Source of the DNA: Leptasterias polaris
Taxonomy: Eukaryota > Echinodermata > Asteroidea > Forcipulatida > Asteriidae
DNA length: 64,000 nt
NCBI GenBank assembly: GCA_037783415.1
Contig: JAZGTN010000073.1
Location: 5,766,001-5,830,000 of the forward strand
Reading direction: 5' to 3'
Made by a program: the position numbers and the translations under genes
Shown here: positions 1 through 11,600 of the stretch, one piece after another
Layout: every line of letters starts with the position of its first letter
How positions within the stretch are numbered: position 1 is the first letter of the stretch
Notes under the pieces: generated by a model
Databases searched by the model: none
The model's input: the letters and a program-made list of their open reading frames with translations, nothing else
What the model was told of the DNA's origin: nothing

Positions 1-3000
1 CATTAAACAAGATGCGTAAGTGTTGACAATGATTTGAAGCCACACCCTTAAATAACCCTATCAGGACCGGGCTTTATTTGGACCTACGGGGTCCCACCCC
101 ACCCCCTAAGTTATTAAGAGCTTAAAAAAAGGAACTGACACAAATGTTCATTTTACCAAGTTATACATCCTGACGTAAACAAAAGTTCGAAACATGAAAG
201 TGCAACATTTGCCCCTTCCCCCGGTCCCGATAGGGTTAACAGAATGTAGGTTATTCATTGGAGGAGCATATGATTTACATATTGTGTATTCTGCTAATCT
301 CTTTTCAGAGTTTCCGGCAGGAATTCTTCAACCGCCATTCTACCATCAAGACCTTCCATGGTATTTATAATTAATGTTTATATTATATCCTTGTGTGCTT
401 ACGGTAAATTATTTAGGAACGCCCTCTTAGAAAGTCTTCTTAGTTTTCCCATCAGATACAATTTGACTGCCAAACTTACCTCATTTTCTTTTATAGTTTC
501 GCTAAGTTAAGGTTTTATGTCTGTGATAGCACGGAGGGGCAAGATGGTACACAAAAACACGGGAAACCAATTTAATCCGGCCTAGCCAAATATAATTACG
601 TGTAGTGAAGCGAGGCATCCGGGGGTGTCCTCAACATGCTCTGACATCCGTTTTTCGTTCCCTTGAATTTCATTTCAGGTATTTCAATTATGGTGGGATT
701 GGAACGGTCATCGGTCACGAAGTAACGCACGGTTTCGATACAGAAGGTGAGGAAGCTTTGCTTTCTGTTCAGCACATTATACGCTCCAAAAACTTGGGTG
801 TTAAAATTGACACCACTGGTGTTGTCACAAATAAATACCAAACAAATATTCAGCATTTACATCATAGAGGTGTTAAAATAACACTCCAACCCAGTTATAC
901 TGGTGTTGTTTTAACACGCTATAGATGGATTGCAATAGACGTCATTGGCCGCCATCTTTGATGAATTGTGCACGCGTGAAGAGCTATCATTGACTGAGAG
1001 TCGTGCGTAGCGCGTACACGCGTGCACTTTTCCATTGTTTTACATCAAAGATGGCGGTCAATGACGTGTATTGCAACCCATCTATTGTGTTAATTTTGAT
1101 TCTCTCTTGAGTGTCTATATGTGACAACACACATAGTGTCAATTTGAACACTCCAGTTTTTGCAGTGTAAATAAAGGGACGAACATAGTCAAATTAACTT
1201 AGTGTGTGTCATTTGGGCAAAGCCGCTGGCACAATATTACGTGAAGTAGGCGTGGCTATTAAGTGAAGTTGGCGTGGCTATTATGTAAAGTAGGCGTGGC
1301 TATTAGGTGAAGAAGGCGTGGCTATTATGTGAAGTAGGCGTGGTTATTAGGTGAAGTTGGCGTGGCTATAAGTTGAAGTAGGCGTGGCTATTAGGTGAAG
1401 TTGGCGTGGCTATAAGTTGAAGTAGGCGTGGCTATTAGGTGGAGTAGGCATGGCTATTATGTGAAGTAGGCGTGGCTATTAGGTGAAGTAGGCGTGGCTA
1501 TTAGGTGAAGAAGGCGTGGCTATTATGTGAAGTAGGCGTGGCTATCAGGTGAAGAATGCGTGGCTAACACTGGCAGATATAGCTCTGTAATCGGATGAGA
1601 ATGTTTGAATACTGTATCCTTCAGGAAGTAAATACGACAAAAATGGGAACATCAGAAACTGGTGGAGTGCGAAATCGACCTACAGCTTCATCAATCAGAC
1701 TAAGTGTATGGTGGAGCAGTATTCCAATTTCTCCTTGCCGGGCACTGAGATCCATGTAAGTTTCGAAACAAAATAACTGAATTTTGTCTTATCATCCTCA
1801 AACGATTACTGACGTTTTTGTAAAGTCGATGGTAATGTAGGACCCTTATTTTCTTCCCACAAGTCAAAATTATTTCCTATTTATGAATTCCTGTCTGACG
1901 CCAACGTAAATGGATAAAAATTTCCCAATAGTTCGGGGTGTTTCTTTGTTTGTTTGTTGAGGTGTTTGTTTGTTTGTTTGTTTGTTTCATTTTCCTTTTT
2001 CTTGTCATCTTTCTCAGAGCGAGTCCAGGCTTGACCGGCCATGATGCTTATGCACCTGTCTCAAAATATGTTACACATGTCCGGGAGTTGTCAGTGTCAT
2101 TAGTTGGACACTTAAAAAATAGTATTCGTCCACTCTTATTTATTTATGATTTTTGTTTTTGATTCCAGCTCAATGGTCGCCGTACCTTGGATGAAAATAT
2201 TGCCGATAATGGAGGTGTTAAGGAAGCTTATCTGGTAATAAAAAGTTACGGTGGTCTGGAAGTGCCATGTTAATTGTCAAAATCCTTAGAAATATATCTT
2301 AGTATTAGGCAAAATTTTCAAAGGAGGAACATCATGAGTAGTAAAGGGTAAAGCGCTCGCCTCTCACCACCGTGGCCCTGGTTCGGTTCCCGGATAGGGT
2401 CAAATAAGAGTAGAATTGGTGCGTTGGTTCTCTCCTGTGCAACGAGGATTTTTCTCCGGGTCCTCTGAGTTTTCCCCCTCCGGAAATATTTAGCTGTGTC
2501 CCGTGGTCATGATGGAGTCAAGGCACCTCCTGAATTCAAAAATTGATTTATGCGGCCATTAAAGCATCCTATATGAAAACATCATACCAACATCACACTG
2601 CCTTAAAGGCACTGGACACCTTTGGTAATTGTCAAAGACCAGTAATCTCACTTGGTGTATCCCAACATTATGCATAAAATAACAAATCTGTGAAAATTTG
2701 GACTCAATTGGTCATCGAAGTTGCAAGAGAATAATGAAAGAAAAAACACCCTTGTTGCACAAATTTGTGTGCTTTCAGATGCTAATAAAAGGCTTCACTG
2801 AAGTCTTTTATTATTTGAGTGAGAAATTACATCTTTCTCAAAAACCACGTTACTTCAGAGGGAGTCGTTTCTCACAATGTTTTATACTATCAACAGCTCT
2901 CCATTGCTCGTTACCAAGTAAGTTTTTATGCTAACAGTTATTTTGAGTAATTACCAATAGTGTCCAGTGCCTTTAAAATACCCCGGTCTATGTGTCTTCA

Positions 3001-4343
3001 CCCTTCCAGGCTTTTAAAGATAGCACAACAAGTGAACCTCTTCTACCCGGTGTGCACTACACCCAGGATCAACTCTTCTTTATCTCATACGCTCAGGTAA
3101 GGTCATAGGTCATAATGATTTAGAAGAGGGTTCCTTCCCGAAGTTGAATCACGACACCACGACCGTGAATCTATATTTAGAAATCAGTTTGGTGCGAATA
3201 GGTCGGTAAAATGACAGGAAACATTCTCAGTTATACGAATAACAATTGGTTATGGAGAAAAATCATACTTCTAACAAGTGAAACGAATAAATGCGGACGG
3301 AGATGGGGCAGGGTACCAGGAAGACCGCCATGATATATAATTATGTAACTCTCTAATATTAATAACTTCGTTGAGCAAACTTCGATACATTTTTAGATTT
3401 CCCGTTCTATATGCTTCTTGTTATTTAAATAAAGTGGGTGTTTTTTCTTTCCTCTTCCTTTTTAAAGATTTGGTGTTGCATCTATTCTGAAAGAGGTGCA
3501 ATTTACTCAATTGGCCGCAAATCACACACTCTGGAGCCTTTCAGGTTTGTACATTAATCCTAGTGTCTTTGTGTTACAACCTTAAGCTAGCCTAAATGTG
3601 GACTTTTAACTCTCATTCAGCATCAAAGTTGCTAAGCAAACTGGTTAATTTAACTAAGGGAAATTTTGCTTAGCCGAAATTGATTACCAAACTACCGTGT
3701 CTTAGTATACAACTTACTATTCATTTCTGGTGTCATGCTTATTTTGTAAACGTTTTTAAAGCTCCATTGGGGACATTTTACCTAAGTTAGGCCTAGCCTT
3801 GTTTGACCGATGCATTGGCCAAACAAGGCTAGGCCTTATTAAGATGAGTTGTCATGGAATGACCGTAGCCCATCGCAGCCAAACGAATCAAAGCTTAAAT
3901 ATTGGAGATTTCAAAACGCTAGGTGGCAGTATGACCTGGGTATTTTCTGGCGTTAACGTAGTTATCCGCGAGCATAGGATCTTTTCGAAATCAGGGCTTC
4001 AGCTTTGGCCCCGGCAGTGATTTTGAACGTCATGCGCTCTCTGTATGGGGCTTCAAACAGGCCATGGATCCTAAACCAAAGCCAAAGCCTTGGACGAAAA
4101 GGAACCACTGGAACCAACCAGTATCTGAAGAGGTTTCCTGGTACAAGCTTTCCCTAACTAAAGTAATCTTTCGCAAGGGGAATTCTTCTCTCTAAAAAGC
4201 ACAAACATTGTGTATTTGTTTCTGTTTTCTTTTCCGGAATTAGACCCGTCGGCACTCTGCAAAACAATGAAGACTTCTCAAAGACGTTCAACTGCCCGGT
4301 AGGAAGCTACATGAACCCTGCCAAGAAATGTAAAGTCTGGTAA
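1..4343 (+). CDS. MME-like: Neprilysin-like M13 zinc metallopeptidase, C-terminal exons (5' partial)
   Basis: Eight exons join in one open frame with GT-AG borders: 1-15, 309-360, 679-746, 1625-1755, 2169-2234, 3010-3096, 3468-3544 and 4244-4343 (TAA at 4341-4343). They encode the C-terminal peptidase half of an M13 ectopeptidase, a family that cleaves small peptides outside the cell. Seen in order: [11 protein letters not shown] (311-343), [15 protein letters not shown] with the HExxH zinc site (exon 679-746), NWWS, then ENIADNGG with the third zinc ligand Glu and its Asp partner (exon 2169-2234), [17 protein letters not shown] (exon 3010-3096), a SHTLEPFR segment matching the His/Arg region near neprilysin His711, and the terminal CKVW. 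All key catalytic residues are present, so the enzyme is probably active. The N-terminal cytosolic tail, membrane anchor and first part of the ectodomain lie upstream of the window. The 15-base first exon is supported only by frame, donor site and family match. NEP, ECE and PHEX relatives cannot be separated from this part alone. Confidence 0.9.
787..1162. mobile_element. Palindromic MITE-like element
   Basis: Nested inverted repeats pair across the whole element. Outer arms share the tip CAAAAACT(T/G)G (787 on; complement ending at 1162) followed by AAATTGACAC and GTGTTGTCACA. Inner arms 921-963 and 1043-1085 match at nearly every base (for example GCCGCCATCTTTGATG against its complement). 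There is no coding capacity, so it is likely a non-autonomous DNA transposon. No target duplication was resolved. Confidence 0.7.
1237..1566. repeat. 22-bp minisatellite, about 15 copies
   Basis: Units have the form GGCGTGGCTATTAGGTGAAG + TA, with small changes (AGTA/AGTT/AGAA, TATTATG/TATAAGT). The GGCGTGGC core resembles Sp/KLF sites; no function is shown. Confidence 0.9.
2345..2575 (+). mobile_element. tRNA-derived SINE
   Basis: A tRNA-like head contains a B-box-like GGTTCGGTTCC at about 2380, followed by the body CTCTCCTGTGCAACGAGG...TTTTTCTCCGGG...GAGTTTTCCCCCTCC. The same style of tail (GGGTTTTCCTCC) recurs at 28755-28885. It lies in the intron after the exon ending at 2234. Confidence 0.6.
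2603..2975. mobile_element. TTAA-flanked MITE, copy 1
   Basis: The ends are exact inverted repeats: TTAAAGGCACTGGACAC at the left and its complement at the right. TTAA on both edges fits a piggyBac-type target duplication. The interior is about 370 bp and non-coding. A close relative lies at 25877-26261 in the transporter gene, sharing long interior segments such as CTCACTTGGTGTATCCCAAC. Confidence 0.8.
3788..3838. repeat. Perfect-stem hairpin
   Basis: TAGGCCTAGCCTTGTTTG (3788-3805) pairs with CAAACAAGGCTAGGCCTTA (3820-3838) around a 14-base loop. It lies in the last intron of the neprilysin-like gene and is probably a small mobile-element relic. Confidence 0.75.
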
Positions 4344-4430
4344 TAGGTGTGGACGCCAGACTATGTTACGAAACGCCAACCACTTTGTAATGGAACTATA
4401 TTAATATCTTTTTCTCTCTCGTTATAACCA

Positions 4431-4611
4431 ATGTATGAACCTTATGCATTGACGTCACCAAGCCGCCATCTTAGAGGTAAACTGATGACGAAACAATGGA
4501 AACGCGCTGATTTGTACGCGCGGCGCACAGGACTGGCCAATGAACATCTTCCTTTTGACCTCTAGGCGAGGGCGCCCTACTCAAATGACGTCATATGCAT
4601 AAGGTCTATTG
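4431..4611. mobile_element. MITE family with ATGCATAAGGTCTATTG ends, copy 1
   Basis: Begins near CCTTATGCATTGACGTCA and ends ATGCATAAGGTCTATTG. The interior (CCGCCATCTTAGAGG, GCGCGGCGCACAGGA, GAGGGCGCCCTACTC) recurs as the reverse complement at 20304-20472. Located about 90 bp after the peptidase stop codon, possibly within the 3' UTR. Confidence 0.8.
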
Positions 4612-4892
4612 AGGCGTTTTGGTTTAGAGTAATTTTTTAACATAATATTTGGTGGATTTACATCTATAATGGTAAAATAGACAAAAAACATGAATGACAA
4701 ATTAACAAATGCCGAAATGTTTGTGTGTTGGTTTGTTTTGTTCGCATTTAGATTTAATTACAAAACATAACAACATTTTGCAATTCAGCAATCCAAAAAT
4801 CATCGGGTATGAAGAGAATTTGATTCTCGTTTTGATAATTAGAAGTAAATTAATTTTGGGTTGAACGAAGACAATTTTGACCGCCAACATGA

Positions 4893-4965
4893 GGGCTAGA
4901 TGGCACAGCTGGTAGAGCGCAGCCATATTAATCCGGAGGTCGCAGAGTCAAATCCCGCCCTAGTC
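4893..4965 (+). mobile_element. tRNA-like SINE head or tRNA pseudogene
   Basis: 73 nt with an A-box-like TGGCACAGCTGGTAGAGC, a degraded B box (AGTCAAATCCC) and partly pairing ends (GGCTAG with CTAGTC). The anticodon arm does not fold cleanly, so this is not a functional tRNA. It is most likely the head of a tRNA-derived SINE. Confidence 0.5.
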
Positions 4966-5499
4966 AATTTTTCATTAAAATAATAATGTGCATTTCTTTT
5001 ATGGTTTCTGAGTCACAAAAAGACTGTTCAGGCCCAATGCATACGGTACTCAAACAATGGCATCTAAAGTGCGTGATTGTGCGTAACCCTGTGGTCGTCT
5101 TTTACAAACCTTTGCTTGGGTTCCAGCTCCGTTTGGGCTACGTCATCAATTTTAGATCAGTGTGCATTTTTATATTAATTCTGTATATACGAGTAACACA
5201 AACAAATTAATTATGGTTATTAAGCGGAAAAATTATAAGCCATATTATATAATATGTGTTTTGAGTAATAATTGGCACTTTTTGCCATTATATTCGGAAG
5301 CTGATTTTGTTATGACAATATAAACAGAGAATAAAGTGTTAAATGACGCATTACCGGTGCAGTGGTGACGATCTTCACAGTTTCTCCGTTTTTCTTCAAA
5401 GAGAACAGCGCCCTCATCTGACTCTGGATGAAATAAAAAATATTAGTCATAGCTCGGCGGAAAGTATGTACATGTACATGCACAGATGTTGACATAGTT

Positions 5500-5684
5500 A
5501 TAGTACAAGAGAAGTGCGCTTAGGCCCACTTGCCTTCGCGTTCACGCGCGTCCACAACACGAACACACTAGTATTAACACAGTCATTGGGCATACGTCCA
5601 AGTCAAACCAGCGTTCATCAGACACGAGGATCCCCACCTTCACCTCGAACATTCAACCAGGGTATCTGACCGGTTTCACGGTCC
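5500..5684 (+). promoter_or_regulatory. Probable 5' UTR / promoter-proximal region of the transporter gene
   Basis: Locally GC-richer DNA directly before the start codon (GCGTTCACGCGCGTCC at about 5537). No TATA box or initiator can be assigned. An acceptor-like TTCAACCAG at about 5652 leaves open an upstream non-coding exon. Confidence 0.3.
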
Positions 5685-8600
5685 ATGCCAGCAATGCTAC
5701 TGTCGGCGCTGAAGTCAACATTTCGGAGTTTAGCCCGGACCAAGACCCTAGATCACGGGGAGTTGGTCACCACGGAGCTATCGAGATGTTTGGGGATAGC
5801 GGACCTTACAGCTATCGGGGTGGGAGGGACCCTCGGTGCTGGCATCTACGTTCTGGCTGGTCAAGTTGCGAGGGAGGAGGCAGGGCCGGCTATAGTGCTG
5901 TCTTTCCTCATTGCAGCCATCGTCTCCATGTTGTCAGGTAAATAACCAAGGTCCCTCATTATTGCTCAGGTATTTTCACTATTGTTTTCCTTGAACGGGT
6001 GTTCAACTCAGAGCACCTCTAGAATGTGATGTAAACAACTTTGACAAAATCTGCAGATTTCATGCAGGAAAAATTTAGAACACAGACGGGGAAAATGTGG
6101 AAAGATTTGGGGGGAAAGGTTGTTGATTCCGACCGCCACCGTTTCACTCATTCTGACCAGGGAGTTAAAAAGTGGCGGTCAGATTCTGTATTTTAGATGA
6201 TTTGGAGAGTGGTGGGTGAGGGGGATAGATAGCGAGAATTGCGTGCTGTTTTGTTTTGATTTGTTGTTGTGTTTGTTGTTAGGCCTAGTAGTAGTAGAAG
6301 TTCTAATTAGAAGACTCATATATGCACCGTGCAAAGCTCGTTCATATTCAGCCATTTTCTGGTAACCTCGCGTGTCCTTCCTATAAACGGTAGACTCCGG
6401 TCTAATTGCTTTAATCGAGTCCATCAGCATGCTATTCACAAACACGGGTGCACTGGAGTTGGATCGTTCACCTTGAATAGTTTGTAAGTGCTTTGTTATA
6501 TAACCTCGATGGTGAGGTGTCACAACCTGGTGGTTCAATAAACAATAATCATTCTCATCTATGTGTTTGCCAAAAGTGTTGTTGTTGAGATTATTTTAAA
6601 GTATCTTCCTCGCGGTACGCCCCCAGCGATCAGTTTAAAATGTCTCGCGGTCAGTTTTAAATGTCCCTCGGTCAGAAGAACATCCGACCACAGGTGAGTT
6701 CAATGTGTGTTACATAAGCACATAACTAACACATTATTCCCGTTCAGTTTGACGTCACGTATAAGTTCAATTCACAATTCGATTCAAGAACTTTATTTAT
6801 CCTAGATAAGGCAATTACAAAAGATTGGGCAGCTCCATAATAAAAATAAAGTTTTAAAAATACCAACTGGAGCAAATACCACAATAAAAAGAAGTATGCA
6901 AAATACAATTAGCTCACCAAACACAGCACAAAACAGATAAAACGGAGTAAAAATAAAATGTGGAGCTAACCAAAAGCGATGGTCGCAACTTGTGCAGCGC
7001 CCTCGGGTCATGCTGACCCAGTTAGTCAAACTGACCCAGAAATGATCAAGCCTCTAGGAACAGGATCAAGTAAGACCCCGGAAAGAATCGAGGTTTTCAA
7101 GTGGGTGAAAAAATTTAATAATTACAACAAGAAATTCTTGCAGCTCCGTGGGCATTTGAGTAGTCTACAAGTGGGAGCCAATTATTATGCTTCAATGATA
7201 CGCAGCCTATCGGGGACAAACACTTATCTTGCTTTGTGTGCATTAATTTCTTGAGGTTCCGGGTACGTTTTGACTTGAGACAGCGCGGCGTCTTGGAAGA
7301 TCTCTAAGATGCAGCTTCATCCTCTTCAAGTCTGATTTATCCAAAGGCCTTTAAATGATGAAATAAGATTTGCAGGAAAAGAGAAATGAATCGTGATCAA
7401 ATGTTTTTTCCCCTCTGGACAGTTGGTAACTTGTAATCAAACGAAGCCACAGTGACTCACTTAACAAAATAATTAAATAAATAAATAAACATTTAAATCA
7501 ATCAAAACACCGAGGATTGTTTGTTGAGAAAGGCTTCTCTTTCTGAAGAGTGTCAAAACAGACAAATCGAATGGTTAATTATTTCACTCACGCGTAGAGA
7601 AAACCTAAACACACAGCGCTGACAGAAAATAACACGGTACAATCATGGCGATCTTCCTCCTCGCATTGCTCGCTGCACACTCAGGCGTAATACTTATTTA
7701 TAATTTCTGTGCTGGCTGTGAACGTACAAAGAAGCATGAGGGGAAAAAATACGGGATGAAGATCCCCACCGGGCAGAGCTGATATATCCACCCGGGCCGC
7801 GAGAGCTAATCAACGGTTAATTCAATGGCTGTCTTTTTGGGGTTGGTTGCTAATCAGGCGTAGATTTGTAACACGACACCGCCGGCTTAGATCTCGTCTT
7901 TGAGGGGAAAGTCTCTCGTGAATTGAGCCACCCGTGTCTGTCCCAAAGCACGGCCCCGTGATCGGAGGGATGCAATAGGGACAACATGCAGATGCTTTGT
8001 GATATAGCGTGGGAAACCGGGAACATTGGGAAGGCTGGAAAATCATTATCGAAAATGGCAACTCATCTGCAGCGTTTGTGTGTCCCATTTTAGGTATCAA
8101 ATTGCATGTGATTTCTATACACTGTTGCAAATTGTAATATTTTATAATTTTAAGATATTCATTCATTGCAACCCCTCATCGTATATTTACCTTGAGCTTC
8201 TTTATTGGATTTTGTTTGATTGAATTAGATTTTTGCGATCACAATAGTAATTGTCATATTCAAGGCCCATTGGTTTGTTCTGTCTATTCCTGTATAACTT
8301 ATAATGGCATTAAACGTGAAGGGTCTTAAATGTTGGGGTTACACTAGAACATCTTTTATCTGCCTCTTAAATATAGCTTTGCAATAAAATGTTTTAGAAA
8401 TCTTCCCGGCATGTCATGGAGTTAATTTTATTTATTTAAATATACAATAGTTGCTAGTAGACATCAATGTCTTTTAGAGATGCGCCTTTCCATTAATTTA
8501 TCGAGTAAATATTAGAGGCTTTGTGAAATTAGACTCCGGCTGGGGCTGACAACAGTACACATGCGAATATAAGCGTGCAAGTCTCGCACAAGTCTCGCGT

Positions 8601-11600
8601 TTTTCAGGGGGAAACGAAATCGTGCACTTTATTAAACATTCTCTAAACGTTCGTATGCTCACGAGATTTACGTGGTCTACGGGAGCGTGAAGTCGAGTTC
8701 GTACGCGATTAGTTACACAAAAGGTCAAAGTTCAAACTTTGATGCAAGGCAGTGTTACAGGGAACCTCATATGATAGGTTACACCTTAATAATGGCAAGC
8801 TTTCGGTTTATGCATTTGAAACATTAGTGATATCTGAGTGATGTTTTTTCCCTGGCTCTTGTCGGTTCTTTAGACGTCTGCTCCGGTCGGGAAACCTTCC
8901 AAGGTCGTTTCAATTTTGATTTACACGAGAATTTACGTAGCGATAATTTAATTTACGAACCTAAAAGGACGAACCTAAGGATTTCCGTACAACGGCTGCT
9001 GGTCCGAGCGCTGAGTCACAAACAGGGAAGACGGGAATTGCATTTATGAATCAAACTTGAGATTTGTGATATCACGGTGAGACGAAGTCGGTTGAGTTTG
9101 TGTTGAATACAGACAGCCCGAGTGAGTGAAGTATTTGGAGGGAAGATGTTTTTTTTTTTTTGTATTTTTTTATTTTTTGTATTTTTATTTTTTATTTTAT
9201 TTATAGGGCCTATATATTTATTTTAAAAAAAAATTGGGGGGGGGGGGGGGGGGTATTTCCGGGTCTATTTTGGGGTCGAACTCGAAGAAGATTTTATAAC
9301 TGACATTCGTATGGACGATTTTTATATTGAGACACTTTGAGCAATTTTAGGCTTGAGTTATGGTCGAAGTGATCATTCTAGTGCAGATACTATATCATGA
9401 GGGGCAATTTGTTGAGGTCGAATTTGGGCTGGAGACTGTAATCGAAATTTGGATTTGTACGGATCGATACATACGTAGTTGGTGACGTCACGTATTCCAA
9501 GATCTTGCAGAGTTGAACTGACGGGAGGTTATATTGTGATATAGTTACTCGATCTCGCGGGATAGACTGGTACCTTAGTCACTTTTGATCGCACAGGGAG
9601 CCAGGCAAGCGAGGTTTAAACTTAAAAACGAAAAGTATTTTAAAAGCAACTACACGGATGTTCTCAAAATATATGCATTCCTGTGGAGGCTTCTTTTGTT
9701 CTTCCTTTGTCCCTGTGATTACCATCTTCCGATAGACTTTGTACACACACTTCCTTGTGGAACACCCTGGTCTTTTAAATTCCCATGGAGATCTTTTATT
9801 TTCCCTTTTTTGTTTCGTCATTGGTCTCCATAAGGTATCCGAATATGAACACACAGCTTTGTGGAAATTCCTTTGGTCTGTGCACTTAACATGTTAAGAC
9901 AAAAACCGTATTCGTCAATTCTGTAAAAACACTGTGTGGACGTGAGGAAGTCCACATAGTGTTTCAAGTCCCTATTGGGTGGACCTATTTTGTTTTTAGG
10001 TCCACACTTCGAATGTAACGCTTTAACACCCTTGAGACCAGATAATGACTCGACGTTTAGGAAACTTCCCCGCGTGGCAAGTTCCCCTCACTCACGGTGT
10101 TTGATGAAGAGTCACACCTCCACTGAAGTGGAACAGTCGTTGAACCATCCGTCAAAAATTATGTGAAATGCACTGTGAGGAAACAGACATTCTTGAAACG
10201 TGAACAATGCCAATTCTGCATCGACCTTTCATAGGCGATGACCCAGGGGGCAGTGGAGGGGGAAAGCTGCCATCCTTAACTCGGGCGAAACAGTGGAGAA
10301 AATTCCAGCACGGCAAGAAAAAGAAAAAGTGGAAAAGGAAAGCAAAAAAACCCGTTTACCTGTGTGAGAATCCGGGTAAACCAAACTCTCTGCCCCCCCC
10401 CCCCCCCCAACACCCACTTAACCAAAGAGTTTATACGCCCGTGGGCCTTTTTGATTGTATTTTACGGCAGCAAACAAAGCTTGTTTGAGTTCAGACTGTC
10501 AAATATTTGCAGATAGGAGAAAGTTCTTTTGGCCGGAGGTAAAATAAATTCTCCATGACTTCTCTTCATGATTTGGAGATAGCAAGGATGTCATTTAAAA
10601 AACAGAAAGTGCTGAAAAGTATGAACTTCGCCAGCGGACGTCCACTGGAATTTAAAATGTATTGTGCTTGGGATGATGGAGAGGTTTTCACAGTTCATTT
10701 GGTTTGAAAAAGACTTCCGTAAATAGTGAGGCATACCCCGCATCTGTACCCCCCCCCCCCCCTCTTGCACTCCCTCAAGTCAGACCTTGATGAGGTAGCC
10801 ACGTTTCACCATTTGTTTTAGATCACTATCGAAAATACGTCATATACGCTCAATTTTCTCTCATCCATAAGTGCCATATTTCGGTGTTAGAGAGAACAAC
10901 AATATCTATAGAAGATGTAAATTTGCATCGGGGATAAGGAATATTATGAGTGTGTTTTACTCATCCATCCTATAATTACAAGGGACTCTGGAAGGTACTG
11001 AGTGAGCGTTACTTAACACACATCGGAAAATGGACAAAACACGAAAAGTATAAACAAATTTTTCTAAGGCATATTTTATTATAATTTTTTTTAATTTTCA
11101 CATGTTTGTTATTTCATTCTGCTGAAACATCAGCGTGTCTTACACCTCTAACGCACCACAACAAACAAGACCAAGTTTAAACTTGGCCTTTTGTGGAAGT
11201 CTAGTGGATTTGCAAGTGTCATGTAGCTTTTTACAGAAGCCGAAACCGGAGACATCAAGATGGGCTGTTGGGATCCCAGCCTCTAGGAACCCGTAAGGCA
11301 ATCTTTCACGTCGTTCTTCCTTCTTTAGTTGAGTCACTTTCTTTCGAGTCTTTTCCCCCTTCTTATTCTTATTTTTCTGCTACTTAACAGGGTCTTAGCG
11401 GTGTGGGGTTTGGGCTCTTTCATCTTTGCAGTAGATTGATCAAATAGTGAATCGCCTGCTGTTAGACTTCCTATTTTGTCTGTTTACAGAGTGCTTCATT
11501 TCATTGTACACATTGCTATAGTCCATCCAACGCTGCAAACACTAAAGATACTTATGACGTCACAATCGATGCATCTGCTAGAGCAAGGTGTATTACATTT

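Larger units (their letters stand above)
747..1624 (+). other. Neprilysin-like gene intron rich in repeats
   Basis: This intron between the HEVTH exon and the NWWS exon contains a ~376-bp inverted-repeat element (787-1162) and a 22-bp minisatellite (about 1237-1566), leaving little unique sequence. Confidence 0.8.

Noticed and set aside
605..961. 118-residue frame as a stand-alone gene
   Set aside because: Only 679-746 is an exon (the M13 HEVTH exon); the rest is intron and an inverted-repeat element.
10207..10488. 93-residue lysine- and proline-rich frame
   Set aside because: It depends on an AAG/AAA-rich stretch and a C16 run; there is no conserved protein or splice signal.
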